DNA from: Luteimonas galliterrae
GTDB taxonomy: Bacteria; Pseudomonadota; Gammaproteobacteria; Xanthomonadales; Xanthomonadaceae
DNA: 64,000 nucleotides
Direction of reading: 5' to 3'
Assembly (NCBI RefSeq): GCF_023374055.1
Contig: NZ_JAMBEP010000004.1
Coordinates: forward strand, 1-64,000
Shown here: positions 8,428 through 16,111 of the stretch, piece by piece
Layout of the letters: each line of letters opens with the position of its first letter
Numbering within the stretch: position 1 is the stretch's first letter
Notes under the pieces: generated by a model
Seen by the model: the letters and a program-made list of their open reading frames with translations, nothing else
Databases searched by the model: none
What the model was told of the DNA's origin: nothing
Translations under genes and position numbers: made by a program

Positions 8428-9126
8428 ATGATCGGCAACGACCTCAACCCCGCACGATGGCGCCGCGCGCTGGCGCAGCACGGACGCGCGCAGATCCCGG
8501 AATTCCTGCATCCCCAGGAAGCCTTCGCGCTCTACCGTTGCCTCGCCGAGCAACTGTCCTGGCACTTGGCCGCCGGCGGCGGCGATCGCGCATGGGTATC
8601 GGCGCGCGGCGCCTATCCGGAAGGCGACGCGTATCAGCAGATCGCGATGCGCGCGCACGACCGGGCGCAGCGCGGCCACCAATACCTGCACGACTGTTAT
8701 GCGCCGGACGACGCGCGCAACGAAGACGAATCCGGCGGCCTCGCGATAGATGCCGTGCCCGACAGCTTCAATTCGGCCGAATTCCTGTCGCGCATCCGCA
8801 TGCTGACCGGCGATATAGCGCTGTCCCGGGTCGGTGTCCAGGCTATCCGCCTGCGTCCCGGCCAATTCCTGTTGCCAGAAACGTCGACCGCCGCGGACGA
8901 CGGTCGACGTTACGCCTACATGCTGCACCTGAGTCCGGTATGGCGCGCGGAATGGGGCGGCCTGCTGCAGTCCATCGACGACCAGGGCGATATCGGCGAA
9001 ACCTTCCTGCCGCGCTGGAACGCGCTGACCGTGTTCCGGCTGCCGCAACGGCGCCAAGTGACCCTGGTCGCGCCTTGGGCGCATCGTCCGCAGTATGGAA
9101 TCGGCGGTTATTGGCTCGCCGGATGA
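8428..9126 (+). CDS. 2OG-Fe(II) oxygenase-fold protein with degenerate iron site
   Basis: 232 residues from the ATG of MIGNDLNPARW, which has GGAG six bases upstream; ATG 8416 is the alternative. The C-terminal half follows the plan of prolyl-hydroxylase-like 2OG oxygenases: IRLRPGQFL, then RRYAYMLHLSPVWRAEWGG, FLPRWNALTVF and GIGGYW. In active relatives the segment after RPGQFL holds the HxD iron ligands and the distal His opens the H.V..V strand. Here they read PETST and RQVTLV, so the HxD motif and distal His appear lost. I therefore call the fold but not the activity. It may be a pseudoenzyme binding a protein or small molecule. Confidence 0.7.
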   Translation: MIGNDLNPARWRRALAQHGRAQIPEFLHPQEAFALYRCLAEQLSWHLAAGGGDRAWVSARGAYPEGDAYQQIAMRAHDRAQRGHQYLHDCYAPDDARNEDESGGLAIDAVPDSFNSAEFLSRIRMLTGDIALSRVGVQAIRLRPGQFLLPETSTAADDGRRYAYMLHLSPVWRAEWGGLLQSIDDQGDIGETFLPRWNALTVFRLPQRRQVTLVAPWAHRPQYGIGGYWLAG

Positions 9127-9181
9127 GCGATCCGCATAACGCCGTAAATGGAACGCTTCGATGGTGGGCCAAGGCCTACCC

Positions 9182-9370
9182 CTACGCGTTCATCGCATCT
9201 TGCAGGTGCGACAGGCCTAGCATCAGCGTGGGCGGATCGATCGGCGATTCGACGAAGCCGTGCCGCAGATAGAAATCCTTGGCTTGCTCGTCGATGGCAT
9301 GGCAGAGCAATGCCCGGATCGCAAGCTGCCGCGAAGTCTGCAGGACTCGCATGACCGCATCCTTCAACAA
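9182..9370 (-). pseudogene. C-terminal fragment of a GNAT acetyltransferase
   Basis: 62 residues corresponding to the last third of a TacT-like GNAT acetyltransferase: LLCHAIDEQAKDFYLRHGFV is the end of the acetyl-CoA-binding fold and SPIDPPTLMLGL the family C-terminus. The N-terminal two thirds, including the R/Q-x-x-G-x-G/A pyrophosphate loop, are missing. The fragment is preceded at once by an unrelated signal-peptide leader (9364-9474). GNATs of this type are often toxins paired with a DUF1778 antitoxin; no antitoxin is visible. Read as a decayed relic. Confidence 0.7.
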
Positions 9371-9474
9371 ACTTGCCCGGCGTGGGCGGGCAGCGTAGCC
9401 ACGGCGGCGAACAGGGCCAGAGCCAGGAGGGTGGGCCGGCGAGTCTGGTGCCGGGGCAGGGTTGGGGTGGACAT
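9364..9474 (-). pseudogene. Orphan signal-peptide leader, truncated gene start
   Basis: A 36-codon frame starts at ATG 9474 (MSTPTLPRHQTRRP), has the hydrophobic core TLLALALFAAVATLPAHA with an AHA cleavage site, and stops six codons later (GQVC, TGA at 9364-9366). It is a complete Sec signal peptide with almost no mature protein, and its stop overlaps the start of the GNAT fragment. I infer a deletion or recombination joint that removed the body of a secreted protein and the front of a GNAT gene. A genuine tiny secreted peptide is the less likely alternative. Confidence 0.55.
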
Positions 9475-9660
9475 GGCAGCGAACTCCATTGATGGCTGCC
9501 GCGAATCGGCAGTGGCTAAAAGACGGAATTCACCGTAGAAATGGCTGCCGTGGGGGCTGGAAAGGCCTGAAGCCAGAAGAAGGCGGAAAAGCAGCGGAGC
9601 AAGCCCCGCTCTACAATGCGGGGGCTGCTAAGCTCCGGTTTCCTTGCATGGAGACCGTGG

Positions 9661-10296
9661 ATGAAGACGATCATCGTGGCCAGCTCCAAGGGCGGCGTCG
9701 GCAAGACCACTATCGCGACCCATCTGGCCGCGCAGGCGGCGCAGGCCGGGCAACGCACCGTGATCGTCGATGCCGATCCGCAAGGTTCGTCCACGCGCTG
9801 GGCCCAGCGCCGGGCCGGGATGGCCAACGGCGCCGTGCTGCCGGTCGACGGCACCAAGCGCAACTGGCAGAAAGCCGTGCCGGACGACACCCAGCGGGTG
9901 ATCGTCGACGGCGCCGCCGGCGCGATGGCCGCGGACCTGGAATCCTTCCTCGACCAGGCCAGTGCCGTGGTGGTGCCGGTACTGCCTTCGGCGCTGGATA
10001 TCGAAGCCACCGTGCCGTTCCTGAATTCCCTGGCCAAGCACCCGCGCGTGCGCAAAGGCCAGCTGCCGGTGGCGCTGATCGCCAACAAGCTCAAACCTTG
10101 GACGAACGCTTCGCAGCAGGCCGTGGCCGTGCTCAACGAATGGTCGATCCCGGTGGTGGGGCAACTGCGCGACAGCCAGGCCTACGTGATGCTGACCGGG
10201 CTGGGCAAGAGCCTGTTCGACTACAACTCCGCCCAGATCCGCGAGCACCAGAACGACTGGCAGCCCTTGCTGAAGTGGCTGGGCAAGGCGCGCTGA
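9661..10296 (+). CDS. ParA/MinD-family ATPase (orphan)
   Basis: 211 residues from ATG 9661 (MKTIIVASSKGGVGKTT). The deviant Walker A KGGVGKTT (residues 10-17) carries the signature Lys, switch I is DADPQGS, and Walker B is VIVDGAAG, where the usual hydrophobic-DxP is changed to DGAA. The body is the short ParA fold without an N-terminal helix-turn-helix. No parB, centromere-like repeats or partner gene is adjacent, so it is not a plasmid partition operon. Possible roles are positioning of a cytoplasmic or polar cargo. An earlier in-frame start lies in repeat-derived DNA and was rejected. Confidence 0.88.
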   Translation: MKTIIVASSKGGVGKTTIATHLAAQAAQAGQRTVIVDADPQGSSTRWAQRRAGMANGAVLPVDGTKRNWQKAVPDDTQRVIVDGAAGAMAADLESFLDQASAVVVPVLPSALDIEATVPFLNSLAKHPRVRKGQLPVALIANKLKPWTNASQQAVAVLNEWSIPVVGQLRDSQAYVMLTGLGKSLFDYNSAQIREHQNDWQPLLKWLGKAR

Positions 10297-10308
10297 GCCG
10301 TCCTGCTT

Positions 10309-10399
10309 TTCGTAGGAGCGGCTTTAGCCGCGAGCTCTTTCCCCAAGATCGCGAGGCCCATTAGTCAAAAGAGCTCGCGGCTAAAGCCGCTCCTACGAA
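10309..10399. repeat. Dispersed palindromic repeat GTAGGAGCGGCTTTAGCCGCGAG
   Basis: Arms CGTAGGAGCGGCTTTAGCCG and its inverse around ~50 bp, 12 bp after the parA stop. Likely a transcript-end hairpin as well as a mobile-repeat relic. Confidence 0.9.
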
Positions 10400-10493
10400 G
10401 AGCGGCTGAATGCGCCCGAAGCGAGTCGAAACCCGCCGCGCCGTCTTCGTCGCCTTGGGCTAAGCTGAGGCCTGACGAGCACGAACCGGGCCC

Positions 10494-10970
10494 ATGAGAG
10501 AACTGATCCTGCTGCGACACGCCCACGCCGAGCCGGCGACCGCCGGCCAAGCCGATATGGACCGGCCGCTGTCGCCCGAGGGGTTGGCCGAGGCCGAGGC
10601 CGCCGGGCGCTGGCTGGCCGAGCAGGGCCTGGTGCCCGATCGGGCGCTGTGTTCGCCCTCGCGGCGCACGCGCGAAACCCTGGAGGCGGTGCTGGGCAAG
10701 ATCGGCTATGTCGACCAACGCCTGGATGCGGGCATCTACGAAGCCACGCCCGGCGTGCTGGCCGCGCTGGCCGACGGCCATCGCGAAGCCGAACGGCTGC
10801 TGCTGGTCGGCCACAACCCGGGCCTGGAACAGTTGGCTGCGCTGATGCACAGCGGCCAATCCGGCGATTACCGCGGCATGCCGCCGGGCGGGATCGCGGT
10901 GCTGTCGCTGCCGGCGGACGCCGCCATCGAACCGGGCATCGCCCGCCTCTCCGCGTTCTGGTGGCCGTGA
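10494..10970 (+). CDS. sixA: Phosphohistidine phosphatase SixA family
   Basis: 158 residues. The histidine-phosphatase catalytic motif LLRHAHAEP (residues 6-14) opens the protein; CSPSRRTRETLEA and LLLVGHNPGLEQLA supply the second arginine and second histidine of the active site. Size and GHNPGLE are typical of SixA, which removes phosphate from the His of Hpt domains such as ArcB and acts on PTSNtr. This is of note because an Hpt-bearing kinase lies at 45-50 kb, although no direct link is shown. The YceI gene follows 17 bp downstream, so the three genes to 13527 may be co-transcribed. Confidence 0.9.
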   Translation: MRELILLRHAHAEPATAGQADMDRPLSPEGLAEAEAAGRWLAEQGLVPDRALCSPSRRTRETLEAVLGKIGYVDQRLDAGIYEATPGVLAALADGHREAERLLLVGHNPGLEQLAALMHSGQSGDYRGMPPGGIAVLSLPADAAIEPGIARLSAFWWP

Positions 10971-10987
10971 GGCCCAACGTCGGCGCC

Positions 10988-11560
10988 ATGCGCGCGGTCG
11001 CGAAGATCTGGCTGTTCCCGTTGGCCTTGTGCCTGGCTTGGACGGCGGCACGCGCTACGCAGGTCGAGGTCGACCCGTTGCAGTCGCGGCTGGGCTTCAG
11101 CCTGCAGACCCGCTGGGGGCAGACGCTGGAGGGACGCTTCCCGCAATACGAAGGCGAGATCGTGACCATGGAAGGCGGCCGCCACCGCGTGCAGCTGCGG
11201 CTGGATTCGGGATCGGTCGAGATCGCCGACAGTCCGCGTTACAGCCGCTACGCCCGCGGTCCGCGGTTTTTCGATGCCGAAGATCATCCGAAGATCGAAT
11301 TCGTCTCCGAACCGTACGACCAGGCGCTGCTGCGCCACGGCGGCGAACTCGGCGGGCGCCTGACCATCCGCGGCGTCACCCGCCGCGAAGTGTTCACCAT
11401 CGCGCCGTCCGCCTGCGAGCGCCCGGGCTACGATTGCGACGTGGTCGCGCGCGGCAGCGTGCGCCGCGAGAACTACGGCATCAACGGCTTCGGGCTGGCG
11501 ATCCACAACCGCGTCCACTTCTTCCTCAACGTGCGCGTGCGGGACGAACCCGCCTCATGA
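10988..11560 (+). CDS. YceI-family periplasmic lipid-binding protein
   Basis: 190 residues with a Sec signal (MRAVAKIWLFPLALCLAWTAARA). The mature part has YceI features: DPLQSRLGFSLQT near the start, FFDAEDHPKIEFVS in the middle, LTIRGVTR and the ending NGFGLAIHNRVHFFLNVRV. YceI proteins are lipocalin-like barrels binding polyisoprenoid or other lipids in the periplasm. The stop overlaps the ATG of the phospholipase D gene by four bases (ATGA), so the two are translationally coupled, suggesting a shared role in envelope lipids. Confidence 0.9.
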   Translation: MRAVAKIWLFPLALCLAWTAARATQVEVDPLQSRLGFSLQTRWGQTLEGRFPQYEGEIVTMEGGRHRVQLRLDSGSVEIADSPRYSRYARGPRFFDAEDHPKIEFVSEPYDQALLRHGGELGGRLTIRGVTRREVFTIAPSACERPGYDCDVVARGSVRRENYGINGFGLAIHNRVHFFLNVRVRDEPAS

Positions 11561-13527
11561 GCTGGCGGCGCGCGTGGCTGGCGGCGATGCTGGCCTTGTC
11601 CTGCGGCGCTTGCGCGACGATGTCGCAGGGCCAGCGCGACCGCGCCACGCAGATCGCCGCCGCAGCGCGTTCCACGCAGATCGACTGCGCCGCCGCCGAC
11701 CGTTGCGCGCAGCCTTCGCCGTTGCACGATCTGGGCGGCCGGGCGTTGCTCGCCTCCGGCCCCGACGCGCCGCGCCACTACGCGCTGATCCTGGACCGCG
11801 GCCCGCAGGCGCTGCTGGCGCGGATCAACCTGCTGCGCAGCGCGCGCAGCAAGATCGACCTGCAGACCTACATCTTCGACGAGGACGACGCCGGCCGGCT
11901 GGTGCTGGACGAGCTGCTGGCCGCGGCGCGGCGCGGAGTGAAGGTGCGGGTGCTGGTCGACCAGCTGTCGGCGTTGAAGAGCGTCGATACGCTGGCCGCG
12001 CTGGCCGGCGCGCACGTCAACTTCTCGATCCGCATCTACAACCCGGTGCTCAACCGCGCGCGGATCAGCTACCCGCAATACCTGGTGGCCGGCTTGTGCT
12101 GCTTCCGCCGCCTCAATCAGCGCATGCACAGCAAGCTGCTGCTGATCGACGACGAGATCGGCATCACCGGCGGGCGCAACTACCAGGACGATTATTACGA
12201 CTGGAGCCCGGCCTACAACTTCCGCGACCGCGACGTGCTGATCGCCGGGCCGGTGGCGCACGAGATGGCGGCCAATTTCGAGGCGTTCTGGAACGCCTTC
12301 CGCACCAAGCCCGTCGAGCAGCTGGGCGATGTCGGCAAGCGCCTGCTGCGCGATGGCGTGCCGCCGTTGAAACCGACGCAGTACGAGCAACCGGCGCGGG
12401 CCGAAGCGATGTCCGAGGACGCCAGCGATCCCGCGCTAGTCGAACAGGCGTTGGCGTCGCAGGCGTTGCCGGTGGGCAAGGTGGAATTCATCGCCGATCT
12501 GCCGCAGAAGCACCGGCGCGACAGGAAACGCGCCGAGGCGGCCATGCACACCACGCCCGGGCTCAACCATCTGATCGCTTCGGCGCAGCAAGAAGTGCTG
12601 TTGCAGACGCCCTATCTGGTGCTGTCCAAGCCGGCGCAGCAACTGTTCCGCGACATGCACGAGCGGCCGTCGCCGCCGCGGATCGTGATCTCCACCAACA
12701 GCCTGGCGGCGACCGATTCCTTCATCACCTATGCGCTGTCGCACAAGTACAAGCGCCGCTACCTGCGCGACTTCGGCTTCGAGATCTACGAGTTCAAGCC
12801 CTTCCCGGCCAGCGCGCCGATCGACCTCACCGCGACCGGCGCGCCGCTGCCGGCGGACATCGCGCCGTTGAGCTTGCGCGGCCAGGCGCAATCGCCGCCG
12901 GAAGAGGCGGCCGTCGCCGTGGCCGGCAGCGGCGGCGGCCGCAGCGGCGGGCGGCGGAACGTGTCGCCGCGCGAAACGCCCTTGCAGCGCGAATTCTTCG
13001 CCGGACGCTATCTGGGCAACAACGCCAACCAGCCGGTGCCGCTCAAGCGCGTCGGCGTGCGCATCGGCCTGCATGCGAAATCGATGGTCGTGGACAACCG
13101 CATCGGCGTGATCGGCACGCACAACTTCGATCCGCGCGGCGACCGCTACAACACCGAGAGCGCGGTGGTGATCGACGATCCGGCGTTCGCGCAGGCGCTG
13201 GCCGCCAGCATCCGCGGCGACATCGCGCCGGAAAATTCGTGGGTCATCGCGCGCCGCGACAAGCCGCCGGTGTTCTCCGGCCTCGAATACTCGCTGGCCA
13301 AGGTGTCCGAGCACCTGCCGATCTTCGATTTGTGGCCGGTGCGCTACGCCACCAGCTACGAGTTCAAGCCCGGGCCGCAATGCCCGCTGCCGCTGTCGCC
13401 CAACGATCCGCGCTTTCGCGGTTGCTACGAGCCGGTCGGCGACTATCCGGAAGTCGACCTGGGCTTCAAATGGCTGAGCACGCGCATCTTCACCGCGTTC
13501 GGGGCCGGATTGGCGCCGATTCTCTAA
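11557..13527 (+). CDS. Phospholipase D / cardiolipin synthase-like lipoprotein
   Basis: 656 residues. The leader (WLAAMLALSCGACATMS) looks like a lipoprotein signal. Two HKD motifs are complete: HSKLLLIDDEIGITGG at His191 and HAKSMVVDNRIGVIG at His506, each with downstream Asn (GGRN, GTHNFD). This fits the PLD phosphatidyltransferase/hydrolase family, especially ClsC-like proteins. A low-complexity Ser/Gly/Arg segment (GSGGGRSGGRRN, about 453-466) separates the middle from HKD2. It overlaps the YceI gene by four bases. The likely role is phospholipid turnover or cardiolipin synthesis at the outer leaflet of the inner membrane or in the periplasm. Confidence 0.9.
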   Translation: MSWRRAWLAAMLALSCGACATMSQGQRDRATQIAAAARSTQIDCAAADRCAQPSPLHDLGGRALLASGPDAPRHYALILDRGPQALLARINLLRSARSKIDLQTYIFDEDDAGRLVLDELLAAARRGVKVRVLVDQLSALKSVDTLAALAGAHVNFSIRIYNPVLNRARISYPQYLVAGLCCFRRLNQRMHSKLLLIDDEIGITGGRNYQDDYYDWSPAYNFRDRDVLIAGPVAHEMAANFEAFWNAFRTKPVEQLGDVGKRLLRDGVPPLKPTQYEQPARAEAMSEDASDPALVEQALASQALPVGKVEFIADLPQKHRRDRKRAEAAMHTTPGLNHLIASAQQEVLLQTPYLVLSKPAQQLFRDMHERPSPPRIVISTNSLAATDSFITYALSHKYKRRYLRDFGFEIYEFKPFPASAPIDLTATGAPLPADIAPLSLRGQAQSPPEEAAVAVAGSGGGRSGGRRNVSPRETPLQREFFAGRYLGNNANQPVPLKRVGVRIGLHAKSMVVDNRIGVIGTHNFDPRGDRYNTESAVVIDDPAFAQALAASIRGDIAPENSWVIARRDKPPVFSGLEYSLAKVSEHLPIFDLWPVRYATSYEFKPGPQCPLPLSPNDPRFRGCYEPVGDYPEVDLGFKWLSTRIFTAFGAGLAPIL

Positions 13528-13542
13528 TCCTCGGCGATCCGC

Positions 13543-13628
13543 TTTTGTAGGAGCGGCTTCAGCCGCGAGCTTTTCCTCAAGATCTGCGATTGCCCGCAAG
13601 AGCTCGCGGCTGAAGCCGCTCCTACAAA
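13543..13628. repeat. Dispersed palindromic repeat GTAGGAGCGGCTTCAGCCGC
   Basis: Inverted arms TTGTAGGAGCGGCTTCAGCC and GGCTGAAGCCGCTCCTACAA around ~40 bp, 16 bp after the PLD stop. Both arms carry TTCAG rather than TTTAG, so the arms vary together. Confidence 0.9.
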
Positions 13629-13775
13629 GGCAAAGCGGGTTGTCCTTGCACGACCCGTGCCATCGGTCATGGCCACCGATTGCAACCCTTCGGCGCGCGA
13701 CGTCATCCAAGTCTGTGAAGGCCAGCAGCGCAGTCCCCGGCGCCGCGGCCTCACCCCTTTCGCGCAGGAATCGCC

Positions 13776-13982
13776 ATGAACCGCCAGAACAAGAACAATC
13801 CATCCGCGCCGGCCCCGTCCCCGACCGCATCTGCCGCATCGCGCCGCTTCCGCGTCGCCGGCCCGGCATGGCAACAGTTGCGACCGCGCGATTTCGGCGT
13901 CGGTTACGGCACCAGCAGCGGCTACGCCAGCGATCGCCAGTACGCGGAAAATTGGGGCCAAGAGCGCTTCCGCATGGCGTAA
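13776..13982 (+). CDS. Small protein with GYGxSSGYA tail
   Basis: 68 residues; the first ~25 are Asn/Pro/Ala/Ser-rich and probably disordered. The C-terminal half (DFGVGYGTSSGYASDRQY, then W and ERFRM) closely resembles the last ~30 residues of the DUF1232 protein encoded 105 bp downstream (DYGSGYGSSSGYAAKRTY, then W and MFKF). That match, the clean frame and an upstream CAGGAA support a real gene. No function is known. It may be a docking or localisation tag shared by both proteins. Confidence 0.65.
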   Translation: MNRQNKNNPSAPAPSPTASAASRRFRVAGPAWQQLRPRDFGVGYGTSSGYASDRQYAENWGQERFRMA

Positions 13983-14087
13983 TGGCCCCGTCACGGCGCG
14001 TCTCGCGGCGCTGCTGCGATTGACGCGCCGTTGGCGTCGGCCTAGTCTGGCGGCTTCCTTTTCCAGCCCCCCAGACCCGGAAACGCC

Positions 14088-14699
14088 ATGTCGATCTCGC
14101 TGACCATCGAACTGAACGACCGCGACCTCGAGCACTTCAATAAAGCGATGGAAGCCGCTCGCAAGGCGGCCGAAGGCAAGACGCCGGAGCAGGTGATCGA
14201 CGCCGCCAGCGCGCTGCTGGCCGACGCGCAGAAAGTGCACGTGCCGGATTTCATCCTGGACCGGCTGCTGCGCCTGGACGATATGATCGCGATGGTGCGC
14301 GACACCGGCTGGGAACTGCCGGACGAGGACAAGCAGCGGGTGATGTCGGCGCTGGTCTATTTCGCCGATCCCAAGGACGTGATCCCCGACAGCGTCGAAG
14401 TGCTCGGCTTCCTCGACGACGCGATCATGATCGAGCTGTGCGTCAAGGAGCTCAAGCACGAGCTCGACGCCTACGACGACTTCTGCGACTTCCGCCAGCG
14501 CGAAGCGGAGAAGCGCGGCGTGGAGCCGTCCAAGGTCGGCCACCCCGATTGGCTGGACAGCCGCCGCCAGGAGCTGTTCGAGCGCATGCACCAGCGCCGC
14601 GAGCGCGACTACGGCAGCGGTTACGGCAGCAGCAGCGGCTATGCGGCCAAGCGCACCTACACCCGCACCTGGCGCCCGGGCATGTTCAAGTTCGGCTGA
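14088..14699 (+). CDS. DUF1232 (YkvA-type) protein with GYGxSSGYA tail
   Basis: 203 residues. The centre carries the DUF1232 signature, RVMSALVYFADPKDVIPDS then LGFLDDAIMIELCVKEL, a short helical membrane-associated module. The N-terminus is helical (LEHFNKAMEAARKAAEGK). The C-terminus adds RERDYGSGYGSSSGYA with a final aromatic-basic stretch, the same tail as the 13776 protein. The role of DUF1232 proteins is unknown. The thioesterase gene starts 21 bp downstream, so the two may be co-transcribed. Confidence 0.85.
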   Translation: MSISLTIELNDRDLEHFNKAMEAARKAAEGKTPEQVIDAASALLADAQKVHVPDFILDRLLRLDDMIAMVRDTGWELPDEDKQRVMSALVYFADPKDVIPDSVEVLGFLDDAIMIELCVKELKHELDAYDDFCDFRQREAEKRGVEPSKVGHPDWLDSRRQELFERMHQRRERDYGSGYGSSSGYAAKRTYTRTWRPGMFKFG

Positions 14700-14720
14700 G
14701 TCCGGGCCGGTCGAAAAAAC

Positions 14721-15137
14721 GTGTTCCGCAAGGACGTTACGCTCGAAGAGCTCAACGCGCTGTCGCAAGGCACGCTGATGGAGCCGCTGGGCATCGTCTT
14801 CACCGAGATCGGCGAAGACTACCTGTGCGGCACGATGCCGGTGGATGCACGCACGCACCAGCCTTACGGCCTGCTGCACGGCGGCGCCTCGGTGGCGCTG
14901 GCCGAAACCCTGGGCAGCAGCGCGGGCGGCTTGTGCGTCGGTACGGACCAGGGCGTGGTCGGCATTGAAATCAACGCCAACCATCTGCGCGGCGTGAGCA
15001 GCGGGACGGTCACCGGCACCGCGCGGCCCGTGCACGTGGGCCGCAGCACGCAGGTGTGGGAGATCCGCATCGAGGACGATCGCGGACGCCTGGCCTGCGT
15101 TTCGCGGCTGACGCTGGCCGTAATAGATCGACCGTAG
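14721..15137 (+). CDS. Hotdog-fold acyl-CoA thioesterase (PaaI/MenI-like)
   Basis: 138 residues from a GTG start (VFRKDVTLEEL). The hotdog core is clear: MPVDARTHQPYGLLHGGASV with the active-site ALAETLGS Glu, then VGIEINANHLRG and a VTGTARPVHVGRSTQVWEI strand. The HGG and ETLGS motifs fit the 4-hydroxybenzoyl-CoA thioesterase II / YdiI (MenI) group. The likely reaction is hydrolysis of an aromatic or short acyl-CoA in the cytosol. Menaquinone or enterobactin genes are not adjacent, so the substrate stays open. Confidence 0.9.
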   Translation: MFRKDVTLEELNALSQGTLMEPLGIVFTEIGEDYLCGTMPVDARTHQPYGLLHGGASVALAETLGSSAGGLCVGTDQGVVGIEINANHLRGVSSGTVTGTARPVHVGRSTQVWEIRIEDDRGRLACVSRLTLAVIDRP

Positions 15138-15142
15138 CCGGA

Positions 15143-15285
15143 ATCCTTCTCCCGCTTGCGGGATAAGGTGGCGCGAAGCGCCGGATGAGGGCGCGCGACC
15201 TTGAAAAATCGCTGCGAACGCTTGAATCTCGTCGCTTCGGGCTTGCCCTCACCCCAAGCCTCTCCCGCAAGCGGGAGAGGGGCCT
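15143..15285. repeat. Dispersed repeat, GGGAGAGG/CCTCTCCC family
   Basis: Contains CTTCTCCCGCTTGCGGGATA, GGTGGCGCGAAGCGCCGGAT and, at the far end, CCTCTCCCGCAAGCGGGAGA. Two hairpin-forming halves frame ~60 bp. It fills the gap between the thioesterase and acyltransferase genes. Confidence 0.75.
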
Positions 15286-15322
15286 ATAGCCCGACTCTAA
15301 TGCGCTTCGATAAGGTTACTGC

Positions 15323-16111
15323 GTGAATTCCCCTTCTTCCCCGATCCTGCGCCCGCTCCGGTACGCGATCCGCGTCCCGCTGCTGCTGTGGCACCTGCTG
15401 ATCGACCTGCCGGTGACGCTGCTGTTCATGACGCCGCTGACCCGCGGGTGGCGCATCGGCGGCGAAACCGTGCGCTATCGCATGATCCGCGCGTGGTCGG
15501 CGGGGATGATGCATGTCTTCGGCTTCAGCCTGCGTCGCGTCGGCACGCCGCTGCCGGGCGCGGCGTTGTTCGTCGCCAATCATGTGAGCTGGATCGATAT
15601 CGTCTTGCTGCATAGCCAGCGCATGATGGGCTTCGTCGCCAAACGCGAAATCGAATCCTGGCCGTTGATCGGCTGGATCGCGCGCCACGGCGAAACCATC
15701 TACCACCAGCGCGGCAGCACCGAATCGCTCGGCGGCGTGCTGCACGTGATGCTGTCGCGGCTGCGCGAAGGCCGTTCGGTCGGCGTGTTTCCCGAAGGCC
15801 GGACCCGGGACGGAAAAGAAGTGGGTCCCTTCCACGCGCGCATCTTCCTGGCCGCGGTCGAGGCCGGCGCGCCGGTGCAGCCGGTCGCGCTGCGCTACGG
15901 CGCGGGCGGCAGCGCGCAAAGCGTGGTGGCCTTCGCGCCCAACGAAAGCTTCATGGCCAACTTCATCCGCCTGCTCGGCGAGCCTTCGCGCGTGGCCGAG
16001 GTGCATTTCCTGGAGCCGATCCCGCCCGGCGCGGCCGACGGCCGCCGCCGCATCGCCGAGCTGGCCCGCGAACGCATCGTTGCGGCGATGAACGGCGGTA
16101 TGGGTCCATAG
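15323..16111 (+). CDS. 1-acyl-sn-glycerol-3-phosphate acyltransferase (PlsC family)
   Basis: 262 residues from GTG. A hydrophobic N-terminal helix (PLLLWHLLIDLPVTLLF) would anchor it at the inner membrane. The catalytic NHVSWID gives the H(x)4D pair at His87/Asp92, and FPEGRTRDG is acyltransferase motif III. The family transfers a second acyl chain to lysophosphatidate or to related lipids such as ornithine lipid. One base of the stop overlaps the GTG of the next hydrolase gene, so they probably form an operon. Confidence 0.9.
   Translation: MNSPSSPILRPLRYAIRVPLLLWHLLIDLPVTLLFMTPLTRGWRIGGETVRYRMIRAWSAGMMHVFGFSLRRVGTPLPGAALFVANHVSWIDIVLLHSQRMMGFVAKREIESWPLIGWIARHGETIYHQRGSTESLGGVLHVMLSRLREGRSVGVFPEGRTRDGKEVGPFHARIFLAAVEAGAPVQPVALRYGAGGSAQSVVAFAPNESFMANFIRLLGEPSRVAEVHFLEPIPPGAADGRRRIAELARERIVAAMNGGMGP

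Noticed and set aside
9148-9354. Plus-strand short frame over the GNAT fragment
   Set aside because: Arg/Ala-rich shadow; the minus strand carries recognisable GNAT sequence.
10494-10970. Phosphoglycerate mutase
   Set aside because: Length of 158 residues and GHNPGLE favour SixA over the longer dPGM family.
5633-13628. Regular palindromic repeats as a possible CRISPR array
   Set aside because: Copies are kilobases apart, lie between genes, and have no regular spacers or cas genes.
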